DNA of 64,000 nucleotides from DASSBG01 sp035699085 (lineage in GTDB: Bacteria; Pseudomonadota; Gammaproteobacteria; Xanthomonadales; Rhodanobacteraceae). Positions within the stretch are counted from its first letter, which is position 1. Every line of letters starts with the position of its first letter. The notes beneath the pieces are model-generated. The model saw nothing but the letters and a program-made list of their open reading frames with translations, ran no database searches and was not told where the DNA came from. The translations under genes were made by a program, and so were the position numbers. Positions 7,080-14,158 of the stretch are shown in pieces. The stretch spans positions 1 through 64,000 of the forward strand of contig DASSBG010000041.1 of NCBI GenBank assembly GCA_035699085.1. Direction: 5' to 3'.

Positions 7080-8970
7080 GCTGATCGGCCTGATCCACCC
7101 GCGCGCGGCGGTGGTGGCGCACGACCTGTTGATGGTCTGGCTGGCCTGGCTGCTGGCCAATGGCCTCCGCTATGCCGTGCTGCCGCACGCGCCGGACGTC
7201 GGCTGGCTGGCGCCGGAAACCGTCATCGTGGTGGCGGTGCAGGCGGCGGTGCTGTTCTGGACCGGGCTGTACAAAGGCCTGTGGCGCTTTGCCAGCATGC
7301 CGGATCTGTGGAACATCGCTCGCGCCGCCATCCTCGGCGCGCTGGTCTCGGCGCTGGCGCTGTTCCTGTACAACCGGTTGGCGACCGTGCCACGTTCGGT
7401 GCTGCTGATCTATCCGGTTGCGCTCAGCGTGCTGCTGGGCCTGCCGCGGCTGGCATGGCGCTACTGGAAGGACAGTCGGCTGGATCTGTTCCAGAGTGCG
7501 CCGAGCAAGCGCGTGCTGATCCTCGGCGCCAGCCAGGCGGGTGACGCGCTGGTGCGCGACATCAAGCGCAGCAGCCGCTATCGCGTGGTCGGCTTCCTCG
7601 ACGACGACCCGACCCTGCGTGGCTCCCGCGTGCGCGGCGTGCCGGTCCTCGGGCGGCTGCAGCAATTGCCGGAGCTTGCCCGCGGCGTCGCCGCGGAAAT
7701 GATCCTCCTGGCGCTTCCCGCCATCAGCGCGCGCGAGATGCGCCGGGTGGTACGGCTGTGCGAGGAAACCGGCCTGCCGTTCCGCACCGTGCCCCGGCTT
7801 GAGGACGTGGTTTCCGGCCGGGCGCAGTTCAACCAGCTCAAGGAGGTGGCGATCGAGGACCTGCTCGGCCGCGAGCCGGTCGAGCTGGACTGGACCTCGA
7901 TCCGTGGTGGCCTCTCGGGCAAGCGGGTGCTGGTCACTGGCGGCGGCGGCTCGATCGGCTCGGAGCTGTGCCGGCAGATTGCACGCCTCGGCGCCACCGC
8001 GCTGACCATCGTCGAAACCTCCGAATACAACCTCTACCAGATCGAGCGCGAACTGCACGCCGCTTATCCGGACCTGATCCTGCAACCGCTGCTCGGCGAC
8101 TGCGGCGATGCCGCCGGCTGCGAGCGGGCGTTTGCCCGGGCGCGGCCGCAGGTGGTGTTCCACGCCGCCGCCTACAAGCACGTGCCGCTGCTGGAGGCGC
8201 AGCTGCGCGAAGCCTTCCGCAACAACGTGCTGGCCACGCGGGTGGTCGCCGAGGCGGCCGATCGCCACGGCGCCGAGAGTTTCGTGCTGATTTCCACCGA
8301 CAAGGCCGTCAACCCCAGCAGCGTGATGGGCGCCTGCAAGCGGCTGGCCGAGATCTGGTGCCAGAACCTGGCCGCCCGATCGCACACCCGCTTCATCACC
8401 GTGCGCTTCGGCAACGTGCTTGATTCCGCCGGTTCGGTGGTGCCGCTGTTCCGCGAGCAGATCGCGCGCGGTGGCCCGGTCACCGTGACCCACCCGCAAG
8501 TCGCGCGCTATTTCATGACGATTCCCGAGGCCTGCCAGCTGATCCTGCAGGCCGCGGTGCTTGGCGGTGGCGGCGAGATCTTCGCGCTGGACATGGGCGA
8601 GCCGGTCAACATCGGTTACCTTGCGGAGCAGATGATCCGGCTGGCCGGCAAGCGGCCCGGCGATGATATCGAAATCGTCTTCACCGGCCTTCGTCCGGGC
8701 GAAAAGCTGTTCGAGGAGCTGTTCCACTCGCTGGAGCAGTACCGCGAGACGGAGCACGCCAAGATATTCCTCGCGCAACCGCGGAGCGTCAGCTGGCCGT
8801 TCCTCGCCAGCCAGCTCGAACGAGCAGACCGCGCCGCGCGCGACTGCGACGAGGAGGGCCTTCGCCAGTGCCTGGCGCTGCTGTTGCCTGACTTCATGCC
8901 ACGCGATCCGGCGCCTGCCGTGGATGGCGGTTCGGTCGTGGCACTCAACGATGCAAAGGAAAGCCGATGA
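7069..8970 (+). CDS. Membrane-bound nucleotide-sugar 4,6-dehydratase (CapD/WbpM/PglF family)
   Basis: A 633-residue protein. Four N-terminal membrane segments (about residues 15-125) precede a first nucleotide-binding domain (VLILGASQAG near 145) and a second, catalytic SDR domain beginning KRVLVTGGGGSIGSELC near 285 (TGxxGxxG). The catalytic region reads ISTDKAVNPSSVMGACKR, the S-x-D-K plus M-x-x-x-K variant of this family. Homologs convert UDP-GlcNAc to the 4-keto-6-deoxy sugar for QuiNAc, FucNAc or bacillosamine synthesis. It overlaps the preceding transferase by 11 bases and galU by four, so the three form one transcription unit. Confidence 0.92.
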   Translation: MLRRLIGLIHPRAAVVAHDLLMVWLAWLLANGLRYAVLPHAPDVGWLAPETVIVVAVQAAVLFWTGLYKGLWRFASMPDLWNIARAAILGALVSALALFLYNRLATVPRSVLLIYPVALSVLLGLPRLAWRYWKDSRLDLFQSAPSKRVLILGASQAGDALVRDIKRSSRYRVVGFLDDDPTLRGSRVRGVPVLGRLQQLPELARGVAAEMILLALPAISAREMRRVVRLCEETGLPFRTVPRLEDVVSGRAQFNQLKEVAIEDLLGREPVELDWTSIRGGLSGKRVLVTGGGGSIGSELCRQIARLGATALTIVETSEYNLYQIERELHAAYPDLILQPLLGDCGDAAGCERAFARARPQVVFHAAAYKHVPLLEAQLREAFRNNVLATRVVAEAADRHGAESFVLISTDKAVNPSSVMGACKRLAEIWCQNLAARSHTRFITVRFGNVLDSAGSVVPLFREQIARGGPVTVTHPQVARYFMTIPEACQLILQAAVLGGGGEIFALDMGEPVNIGYLAEQMIRLAGKRPGDDIEIVFTGLRPGEKLFEELFHSLEQYRETEHAKIFLAQPRSVSWPFLASQLERADRAARDCDEEGLRQCLALLLPDFMPRDPAPAVDGGSVVALNDAKESR

Positions 8971-9839
8971 GCCAAAGGATGCGCAAGGTGGTGTTCCCGG
9001 TTGCCGGACTGGGGACACGGTTTCTTCCGGCGACCAAGGTGGTGGCCAAGGAGATGTTGCCGGTGCTGGATCGGCCGCTGATCCAGTACGCCGTCGACGA
9101 GGCGGTCGAGGCCGGCGCCGACACGTTGATCTTCGTCACCAACCGCTACAAGCACGCCATTGCCGATTACTTCGACAAGGCCTACGAACTCGAGAGCAAG
9201 CTGGCAGAGGCCGGCAAGGACGAGCAACTGGCGATGGTGCAGGGGGTGCTGCCCGATGGCGTGCGCGCGGTGTTCGTGACGCAGCCCGAGGCGCACGGCC
9301 TGGGCCATGCGGTGCTGTGCGCGCGCCCGGTGGTTGGCAATGAGCCGTTTGGCGTGATCCTCGCCGACGACCTGATCACCAGCGAGGATCGTGGTGCGCT
9401 GGGCCAGATGGCCGATGTCGCCGCGTTGCAGGACAGCGAGTCGGCCGTGATCGCCGTCGAGGAAGTGCCGCACGAGCAGACCGACAAATACGGCATCGTT
9501 GACGCTTCCGAACACGTTGACGAGCGCGTCGACCGCATCCGCTACGTCGTCGAGAAGCCGGCACCGGCCGACGCGCCGTCGAACCTGGCGATCGTCGGCC
9601 GTTACGTGCTGCCGGCCAGCATCTTCGACTTGCTGGAAAAGACCACGCCTGGCCGCGGCGGCGAAATCCAGCTGACCGACGCCATCGAGGCGCTGATCGA
9701 GCGCCAGCCGGTGCTGGCCTACCGCTTCCGCGGCATCCGCTTTGACTGCGGCAACAAGCTCGGGCTGGTCAAGGCGACACTGCACATGGCCCTGCGCGAC
9801 CCGCAACTCGCACCCGCCGTCTGCGAACTGCTGCGCTGA
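8967..9839 (+). CDS. galU: UTP--glucose-1-phosphate uridylyltransferase
   Basis: A 290-residue cytosolic enzyme making UDP-glucose from UTP and glucose-1-phosphate, a precursor for LPS core, exopolysaccharide and trehalose. The signature is GLGTRFLPATK at residues 14-24 followed by KEMLPVLDRPLIQY; LADDLI, VEKPAPADAPSNLAIVGRY and RFDCGNKLG complete the family pattern. Start ATG overlaps the CapD-type gene stop. Length matches the family (about 295 aa). It is the last gene of the plus-strand cluster; a strong hairpin follows the stop. Confidence 0.96.
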   Translation: MSQRMRKVVFPVAGLGTRFLPATKVVAKEMLPVLDRPLIQYAVDEAVEAGADTLIFVTNRYKHAIADYFDKAYELESKLAEAGKDEQLAMVQGVLPDGVRAVFVTQPEAHGLGHAVLCARPVVGNEPFGVILADDLITSEDRGALGQMADVAALQDSESAVIAVEEVPHEQTDKYGIVDASEHVDERVDRIRYVVEKPAPADAPSNLAIVGRYVLPASIFDLLEKTTPGRGGEIQLTDAIEALIERQPVLAYRFRGIRFDCGNKLGLVKATLHMALRDPQLAPAVCELLR

Positions 9840-9852
9840 GCAAACCCGTATG

Positions 9853-9882
9853 CCGGGGCGCGGGCAAGAGCCCGCGTCCCGG
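9853..9882. repeat. 13-bp stem hairpin between galU and doxX (REP-like)
   Basis: Positions 9853-9865 pair with 9870-9882 around an AAGA loop, with one G-U pair. No U-run follows on either strand. It lies between the convergent ends of galU and the DoxX gene. Its GGGCGCGGGC core resembles the hairpin after rpsA, so it may be a dispersed REP-like element that also blocks read-through. Confidence 0.55.
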
Positions 9883-9914
9883 TCGCGGCCTTCGCGGCGG
9901 CTCGAACGCGCCGG

Positions 9915-10328
9915 TTACCTTCGGTCGATCGAGTACTTGCCGGGCCCGGTGAGGCACAGCAGCAGGAAGCCGCCCATGATCGACACGTTCTTGTAGAAGT
10001 TGATCATGTTCGCGCCCTGGGCGGCGCCGTCCATCGTCCAGTAATGGTGCGCGATGAAAGCGGTGGCCAGCGTGTACACGGCGAGCAGCAGTGCCAGTGG
10101 GCGCGTGAAGAACCCGACGACGATCGCAATACCCATGAAAAATTCGATGATGATCACGACAATCGCGGCCACCGTCGGGATCGGCAGGCCCGCGCCCGTC
10201 ATCTCGGCGACGGTGCCGCCGAAATCCGTGAGCTTGAAATAACCGAACACCACGAACAGGATTACCAGCAGGATGCGTGCGAGCAGCAGCAGTTCGTTCT
10301 TCCAGCCATCTAGCAAGGTGTAGCGCAT
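9915..10328 (-). CDS. DoxX family membrane protein
   Basis: A 137-residue integral membrane protein with four hydrophobic segments, of the DoxX/YphA type. The N-terminus (ELLLLARILLVILFVVFGY) and the FMGIAIVVGFFTRPLALLLA segment are typical. The precise role of DoxX proteins varies: part of thiosulfate:quinone oxidoreductase in archaea, redox or envelope stress in bacteria. The ATG at 10328 is preceded by AGGGGA at good spacing, which fixes the start over the longer in-frame extension. It stands alone between galU and the tRNA operon, and its function here is unknown. Confidence 0.8.
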   Translation of the reverse strand: MRYTLLDGWKNELLLLARILLVILFVVFGYFKLTDFGGTVAEMTGAGLPIPTVAAIVVIIIEFFMGIAIVVGFFTRPLALLLAVYTLATAFIAHHYWTMDGAAQGANMINFYKNVSIMGGFLLLCLTGPGKYSIDRR

Positions 10329-10439
10329 GACGGTTCCCCTTCGCATGGTCAGGTGGTGATGGCGGCAGTGCGTTGTTCGTTCCGCAGTGTGAATAGTGGC
10401 CCTGCGTGGCTGCATGCGCAATCCCCGCTGCGCGGTAGA

Positions 10440-10514
10440 GCCTGCGTGCAGGTGAGCGCGCTTGCCAGCGCTTGCAGCAGGCGCGCTCCAACACGTGGTC
10501 GCCTGCACGCAGGC
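10440..10514. repeat. Bipartite inverted repeat upstream of doxX
   Basis: A perfect 13-bp inverted repeat (10440-10452 with 10502-10514) encloses a second perfect 8-bp pair (10454-10461 with 10481-10488). A related but degenerate structure lies at 31361-31413, sharing the GTCGCC...TGCACGC-GGC strand. It looks like a dispersed palindromic repeat of the REP type. No transposase of the RAYT type is in the window. Confidence 0.6.
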
Positions 10515-10572
10515 GCCCTCGTGCGTTGCCATGGCGGGCGACAGGCCGACGTTGCCCACGGCGACGGGCGCC

Positions 10573-10599
10573 AAAAAAAACCCCGCCGAAGCGGGGTTT
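10573..10599 (-). terminator. Rho-independent terminator of the tRNA operon
   Basis: On the minus strand a CCCCGC stem, TTCG loop and GCGGGG stem are followed by eight T residues, directly after the 3' end of tRNA-Asp. This is a textbook intrinsic terminator for the Ala-Glu-Asp operon. Confidence 0.92.
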
Positions 10600-10604
10600 C
10601 GTGT

Positions 10605-10681
10605 TGGCGGAGCGGACGGGACTCGAACCCGCGACCTCCGGCGTGACAGGCCAGCATTCTAACCAGCTGAACTACCGCTCC
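10605..10681 (-). tRNA. tRNA-Asp (GTC)
   Basis: A 77-nt cloverleaf with encoded CCA. The acceptor stem GGAGCGG pairs with CCGCTCC, discriminator G; the anticodon stem-loop is CTGGC-CTGTCAC-GCCGG giving anticodon GTC; the T-arm contains GGTTCGAGTCC. It is the third and last tRNA of the minus-strand operon. Confidence 0.95.
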
Positions 10682-10709
10682 GTAACTTGTTGCCAGCACC
10701 CTTGGCCAC

Positions 10710-10785
10710 TGGCGTCCCCAAGGGGATTCGAACCCCTGTTGCCGCCGTGAAAGGGCAGTGTCCTGGGCCTCTAGACGATGGGGAC
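10710..10785 (-). tRNA. tRNA-Glu (TTC)
   Basis: A 76-nt cloverleaf with encoded CCA. The acceptor stem is GTCCCCA/TGGGGAC, the anticodon loop CTTTCAC gives TTC, and the T-arm has GGTTCGAATCC. The sequence closely follows typical gammaproteobacterial tRNA-Glu. It lies between tRNA-Ala and tRNA-Asp. Confidence 0.95.
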
Positions 10786-10789
10786 AGGG

Positions 10790-10865
<76 letters not shown>

Positions 10866-10882
10866 GCTGCTGGAAGCGCGAA

Positions 10883-10911
10883 AGAGTAGTGGCAAGGCCT
10901 GAAATCGTCAA
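10883..10911 (-). promoter_or_regulatory. Sigma-70 promoter of the tRNA operon
   Basis: On the minus strand TTGACG (10911-10906) and TACTCT (10888-10883) are spaced by exactly 17 bases, followed by a GC-rich discriminator typical of stringently controlled stable-RNA promoters. It lies about 18 bases upstream of tRNA-Ala. Confidence 0.8.
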
Positions 10912-10982
10912 GCGCTTTTTTGCGATTTCGCGGGCTGCGCCACGCCGGTTAAGCTGCAAGGCAGGCCATCCGCGAGCCCCGC

Positions 10983-12731
10983 ATGCACGACGTCAGTTTC
11001 CTCCGCGATCTCGCAATCGTAATGCTGGTGGCGGGCGCGACCACGGTGATTTTCCATCGGCTTCGCCAGCCGGTGCTGCTGGGCTACATCCTGGCGGGCG
11101 TGCTGATCGGCCCCAACGTGCCGGGGCCGATGGTGTCAGACCCGCGCACCATCAATGGCATCGCCAATCTCGGCGTGGTGCTGCTGATGTTCACGCTGGG
11201 CCTGGAGTTCAGCGTCGGCAAGCTTCGCCGGGTCGGCGCCGGCGTGATGGCGGTGGCGGTGGCGGAGGTGGCCGGCATGCTGTGGCTGGGCTACGAGTTT
11301 GCGCGGCTGCTCGGCTGGGCCGGCCGCGACGCGCTGTTTCTCGGTGCGGCCATGGGCCTGTCGTCGACCATGATCGCCTCGCGCATGCTCAGCGAGCACG
11401 GACTGCGCCGGGCCCCGTTCGCGCAGAAGGTGGTGGCGCTGCTGGTGGCCGAGGACGTGCTGTCGGTGGTGCTGATCACGCTGCTGACGGCGATCGCCGT
11501 CAGTGGCTCCGTGGCGCCGGATGCGGTGCTGCAGGTCCTCGGGCGCATCTCCCTGTTCGTGATCGTCGCCCTCGTCCTCGGCCTGTTGCTGCTGCCGCGG
11601 CTGGTCGACTACATCGCCGGTTTCGGGCGCGACGAGATGTTGCTGGTCGCCGTGCTTGGCATCTGTTTTGGCGCCAGCCTGCTGGCGTCCTGGTTTGGCT
11701 TCAGCGTCGCGCTGGGTGCGTTCATCGCCGGCGCCGTGGTGGCCGAGTCGCGCAGCGTCGCGCGCATCTCGCATCTGGTGGAGCCGTTGCGGGACATGTT
11801 CGCAGCCCTGTTTTTCGTCGCCATCGGCCTGCTGATCGAACCCCAATTGCTGTGGCAGTACGCATTGCCGGCGCTTGGGCTGGCCGCGGTGCTGATGCTG
11901 GGCAAAACGCTGCTCTGCGGCCTTGGCATTTTCCTCGCCGGCGATCGGCCGCGCGATGCGTTGCGCACCGGCCTCAGCATGGCGCAGATCGGCGAGTTTT
12001 CATTCGTCATCGCCACGATCGGCTTGTCGCTGAAGGCGACAGGGCCGTCGGTGTACCCGGTGATCGTCGCCGTGTCGGTGGTGTGCATGGCCCTGGCGCC
12101 GCATGGCTTGCGGCACGCCGATGGCCTGGCCAACGTGATTGGTCGCCTGCTGCCGCGTTCCTGGCGCACATTGATGGCCGGCTACGGCGGATGGCTGGAA
12201 CAGCTCGGGCCGGTGTCGGGCAACGCCGCACGTGCAGCCATCTTCCGCCGCCTGATCTGGCACATCGGCGTCAATGTCGCGCTGGTGGTGGCGCTGTTCG
12301 TTGCCGGCGCCTACGTCAACATCCACCAGTACGGGCTGTTCCTGCACTTCGGCATTGGCGGCGACCTGCGCCACACGTTGATCTGGGCGGCGGCGCTGTT
12401 CCTGTCGCTGCCGATGCTGATCGCGGTCTACCGAAAGGCGGAGGCGCTGGGCATGGTGCTGGCGGAGCTGGGCATCAGCGAGGATTTCGCCGGCACCTAC
12501 ACCCACACCGTGCGTGCCGTGCTGGCGCGGCTGATTCCGCTGGGCGTGCTGCTGGCGCTGGCGCTGCTGATCAGCGCGCTCAGCTCGACCATCCTGCCGC
12601 CGCGTGGCGTGGCCCTGGCGCTGGTCGCGGTGGGCCTCGTGACGGCGCTGATCCTGTGGCGCGCGCTGGTGCGCCTGCACGCCAGTTTCCAGAGCGCGAT
12701 CAAGGAGACGGTCGAGCGGGATGGGGATTGA
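10983..12731 (+). CDS. KefB/CPA2-type monovalent cation:proton antiporter
   Basis: A 582-residue polytopic protein of the CPA2 family. The N-terminal Na+/H+ exchanger domain (about residues 5-375) shows the family strings LGYILAGVLIGPNVPG, LLMFTLGLEFSVGKL, GLSSTMIASRML and FFVAIGLLI. The usual C-terminal TrkA-N NAD-binding domain of KefB/KefC is absent; instead about 200 residues with four or more additional hydrophobic segments follow. It is therefore closer to KefB-like/YbaL-type antiporters without nucleotide control. The ion (K+ or Na+) cannot be decided. No Shine-Dalgarno is evident before the ATG. Confidence 0.85.
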   Translation: MHDVSFLRDLAIVMLVAGATTVIFHRLRQPVLLGYILAGVLIGPNVPGPMVSDPRTINGIANLGVVLLMFTLGLEFSVGKLRRVGAGVMAVAVAEVAGMLWLGYEFARLLGWAGRDALFLGAAMGLSSTMIASRMLSEHGLRRAPFAQKVVALLVAEDVLSVVLITLLTAIAVSGSVAPDAVLQVLGRISLFVIVALVLGLLLLPRLVDYIAGFGRDEMLLVAVLGICFGASLLASWFGFSVALGAFIAGAVVAESRSVARISHLVEPLRDMFAALFFVAIGLLIEPQLLWQYALPALGLAAVLMLGKTLLCGLGIFLAGDRPRDALRTGLSMAQIGEFSFVIATIGLSLKATGPSVYPVIVAVSVVCMALAPHGLRHADGLANVIGRLLPRSWRTLMAGYGGWLEQLGPVSGNAARAAIFRRLIWHIGVNVALVVALFVAGAYVNIHQYGLFLHFGIGGDLRHTLIWAAALFLSLPMLIAVYRKAEALGMVLAELGISEDFAGTYTHTVRAVLARLIPLGVLLALALLISALSSTILPPRGVALALVAVGLVTALILWRALVRLHASFQSAIKETVERDGD

Positions 12732-12786
12732 GTGCGGGACTCGGACTCGGAACTCGGTGGATTGAAGATCGGGCTGTTGCTTGGCC

Positions 12787-12816
12787 GGGACCGGGGACCA
12801 GGGACCGGGGACCGGG
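12787..12816. repeat. GGGGACC-type tandem repeat
   Basis: Four copies of a 7-bp GGGACCG/GGGGACC unit in the gap between the KefB-like gene and the MscS gene. It is the same unit as the long array at 50925-50993 and the copies near 39741-39800 and 52580-52620. The G-rich strand here is the plus strand. Confidence 0.6.
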
Positions 12817-12928
12817 AAAAGCGGCGATCGGATTTTCAATCCGCCGCCCGATTATGGGAAGGCCCGGCAGGTTGAAACCCGCCCTACGGGTCTGCGGGTT
12901 GTGCGCTGCCGCGGCGGCGCGGCTCTAC

Positions 12929-14047
12929 CTATTCCCGATTCTCGATTCCCTGTTCCCGCGCCGGCGCCCGCGCCGGCGCCGGCGCCAAGCTCGGCACGTT
13001 GTACTGGATGTGGGCGGGCACCGCGAGGTGCACCTCCAGGGCCTCGAGGCGCTCGAGCAGGGCCAGGTTGATTGCCTCCTGCGTGTCCAGGCTCTTGTTG
13101 TTGTCGGGGTCCTGGCAGACGTAGACCGCTTCGAAGTCGAAGGAGCTGCTGCCGATCCCGATGAAGTTGGAGCGATCGAAGTTGACTCCTTTCGTCGCCT
13201 CGATGATTTCGCGTACCAGGCCCGCCACCTGCGCGACCTTCTCGCGGGGCGTGTCGATGGCGATGCCGAAGTTCACCACCATTCGACGGGTCGCAATGCG
13301 CCCGTAGTTGTGGATGGTCTGGTCGAGCAAATTGGCGTTGCCGATCGACAGCTCCTCGCCATGCAACGTTCGGATGCGCGTGGTCTTCACGCCAACGCGC
13401 GTCACCGTGCCCATGCTGTCGCCGAAGATCAGGAAGTCGCCGATCTCGAATGGCTTGTCCAGGCCTATCGCGAGCGAGGCGAACAGATCCTTGAGCACGT
13501 TCTGCAGGCCAAGCGCCACTGCCACGCCACCGATCCCCAGGCTGGCGATGAAAGCGGTGACATTCATGCCCATGTTGCCGAGCACGACCAGCACGATGGT
13601 TGCCCAGATCAGGATGCGTGCGAACCAGGCCAGCATCGACAGCACGATCGGGCTGACGTGGCCGGTGCGTCCGGCGCCGAGGCGTGCGCCGGACCAGACG
13701 CTCACCGCGGTGCTCAGCCACAGCCCCAGTTGCAGGCCGCCGACCGCGTAGCAGGCCCAGCCCAACCAGGTCTCGATCCTGCCTTCCAGGCCGATGGAGT
13801 GCACGGCAAGCAGCAGGAACAGCAGCAACAGCAGGCGCGTCTGCGTCTGGTCAAGCGCCGAGGCAATGACGCGGGTGGCGGTGACGCGGCGCCCATGCTG
13901 GCTGGCGTGGCGCAGGTGGCGCGCCACCAGGCGAAGCAGCAGCGCCACGATCAGGTAGGCGATGATCGCGGCGGCCAGCGCCAGGCTCCAGTTCCATAGC
14001 GAAACGCCAAGCAGGCTGTGGATGCTGAGCCAGTGGATGACGGTCAT
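12929..14047 (-). CDS. Small-conductance mechanosensitive channel (MscS family)
   Basis: A 372-residue membrane channel that gates on membrane tension to release solutes during hypo-osmotic shock. Four to five membrane segments occupy residues 1-165. The pore helix and beta domain follow, with ASLGIGGVAVALGLQNVLKDLFA and DKPFEIGDFLIFGDSMGTV, the classical MscS core near residues 170-220. The start ATG at 14047 follows a TACACT element at 14079-14084. The last 20 or so residues (a Pro-Ala stretch followed by REQGIENRE) are translated from intergenic GGGAATCG repeat DNA and are probably not functional. It converges with the KefB-like antiporter. Confidence 0.9.
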   Translation of the reverse strand: MTVIHWLSIHSLLGVSLWNWSLALAAAIIAYLIVALLLRLVARHLRHASQHGRRVTATRVIASALDQTQTRLLLLLFLLLAVHSIGLEGRIETWLGWACYAVGGLQLGLWLSTAVSVWSGARLGAGRTGHVSPIVLSMLAWFARILIWATIVLVVLGNMGMNVTAFIASLGIGGVAVALGLQNVLKDLFASLAIGLDKPFEIGDFLIFGDSMGTVTRVGVKTTRIRTLHGEELSIGNANLLDQTIHNYGRIATRRMVVNFGIAIDTPREKVAQVAGLVREIIEATKGVNFDRSNFIGIGSSSFDFEAVYVCQDPDNNKSLDTQEAINLALLERLEALEVHLAVPAHIQYNVPSLAPAPARAPAREQGIENRE

Positions 14048-14078
14048 GCGGCGGGCGCTCGCTGCTGCGGTCGCCGCG

Positions 14079-14084
14079 AGTGTA
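14079..14084 (-). promoter_or_regulatory. -10 element TACACT of mscS
   Basis: TTGCTACACTCGC on the minus strand, about 31 bases upstream of the ATG. It matches the GCTAnACT element of orn, lapA, the cyclophilin and the methyltransferase. Confidence 0.4.
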
Positions 14085-14158
14085 GCAAGTGATGGCGGGC
14101 GCAGGCGGTGACCGGGGCGTGGGCGAAGGGCCCGGCCGGCAACGGCGAGGTGCGCTGC

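Noticed and set aside
10353..10750. Short peptides ending in strings such as GRDSNPRPPA or ADGTRTRDL
   Set aside because: Known translation artefacts of tRNA genes; they lie over the tRNA-Asp and tRNA-Glu genes.
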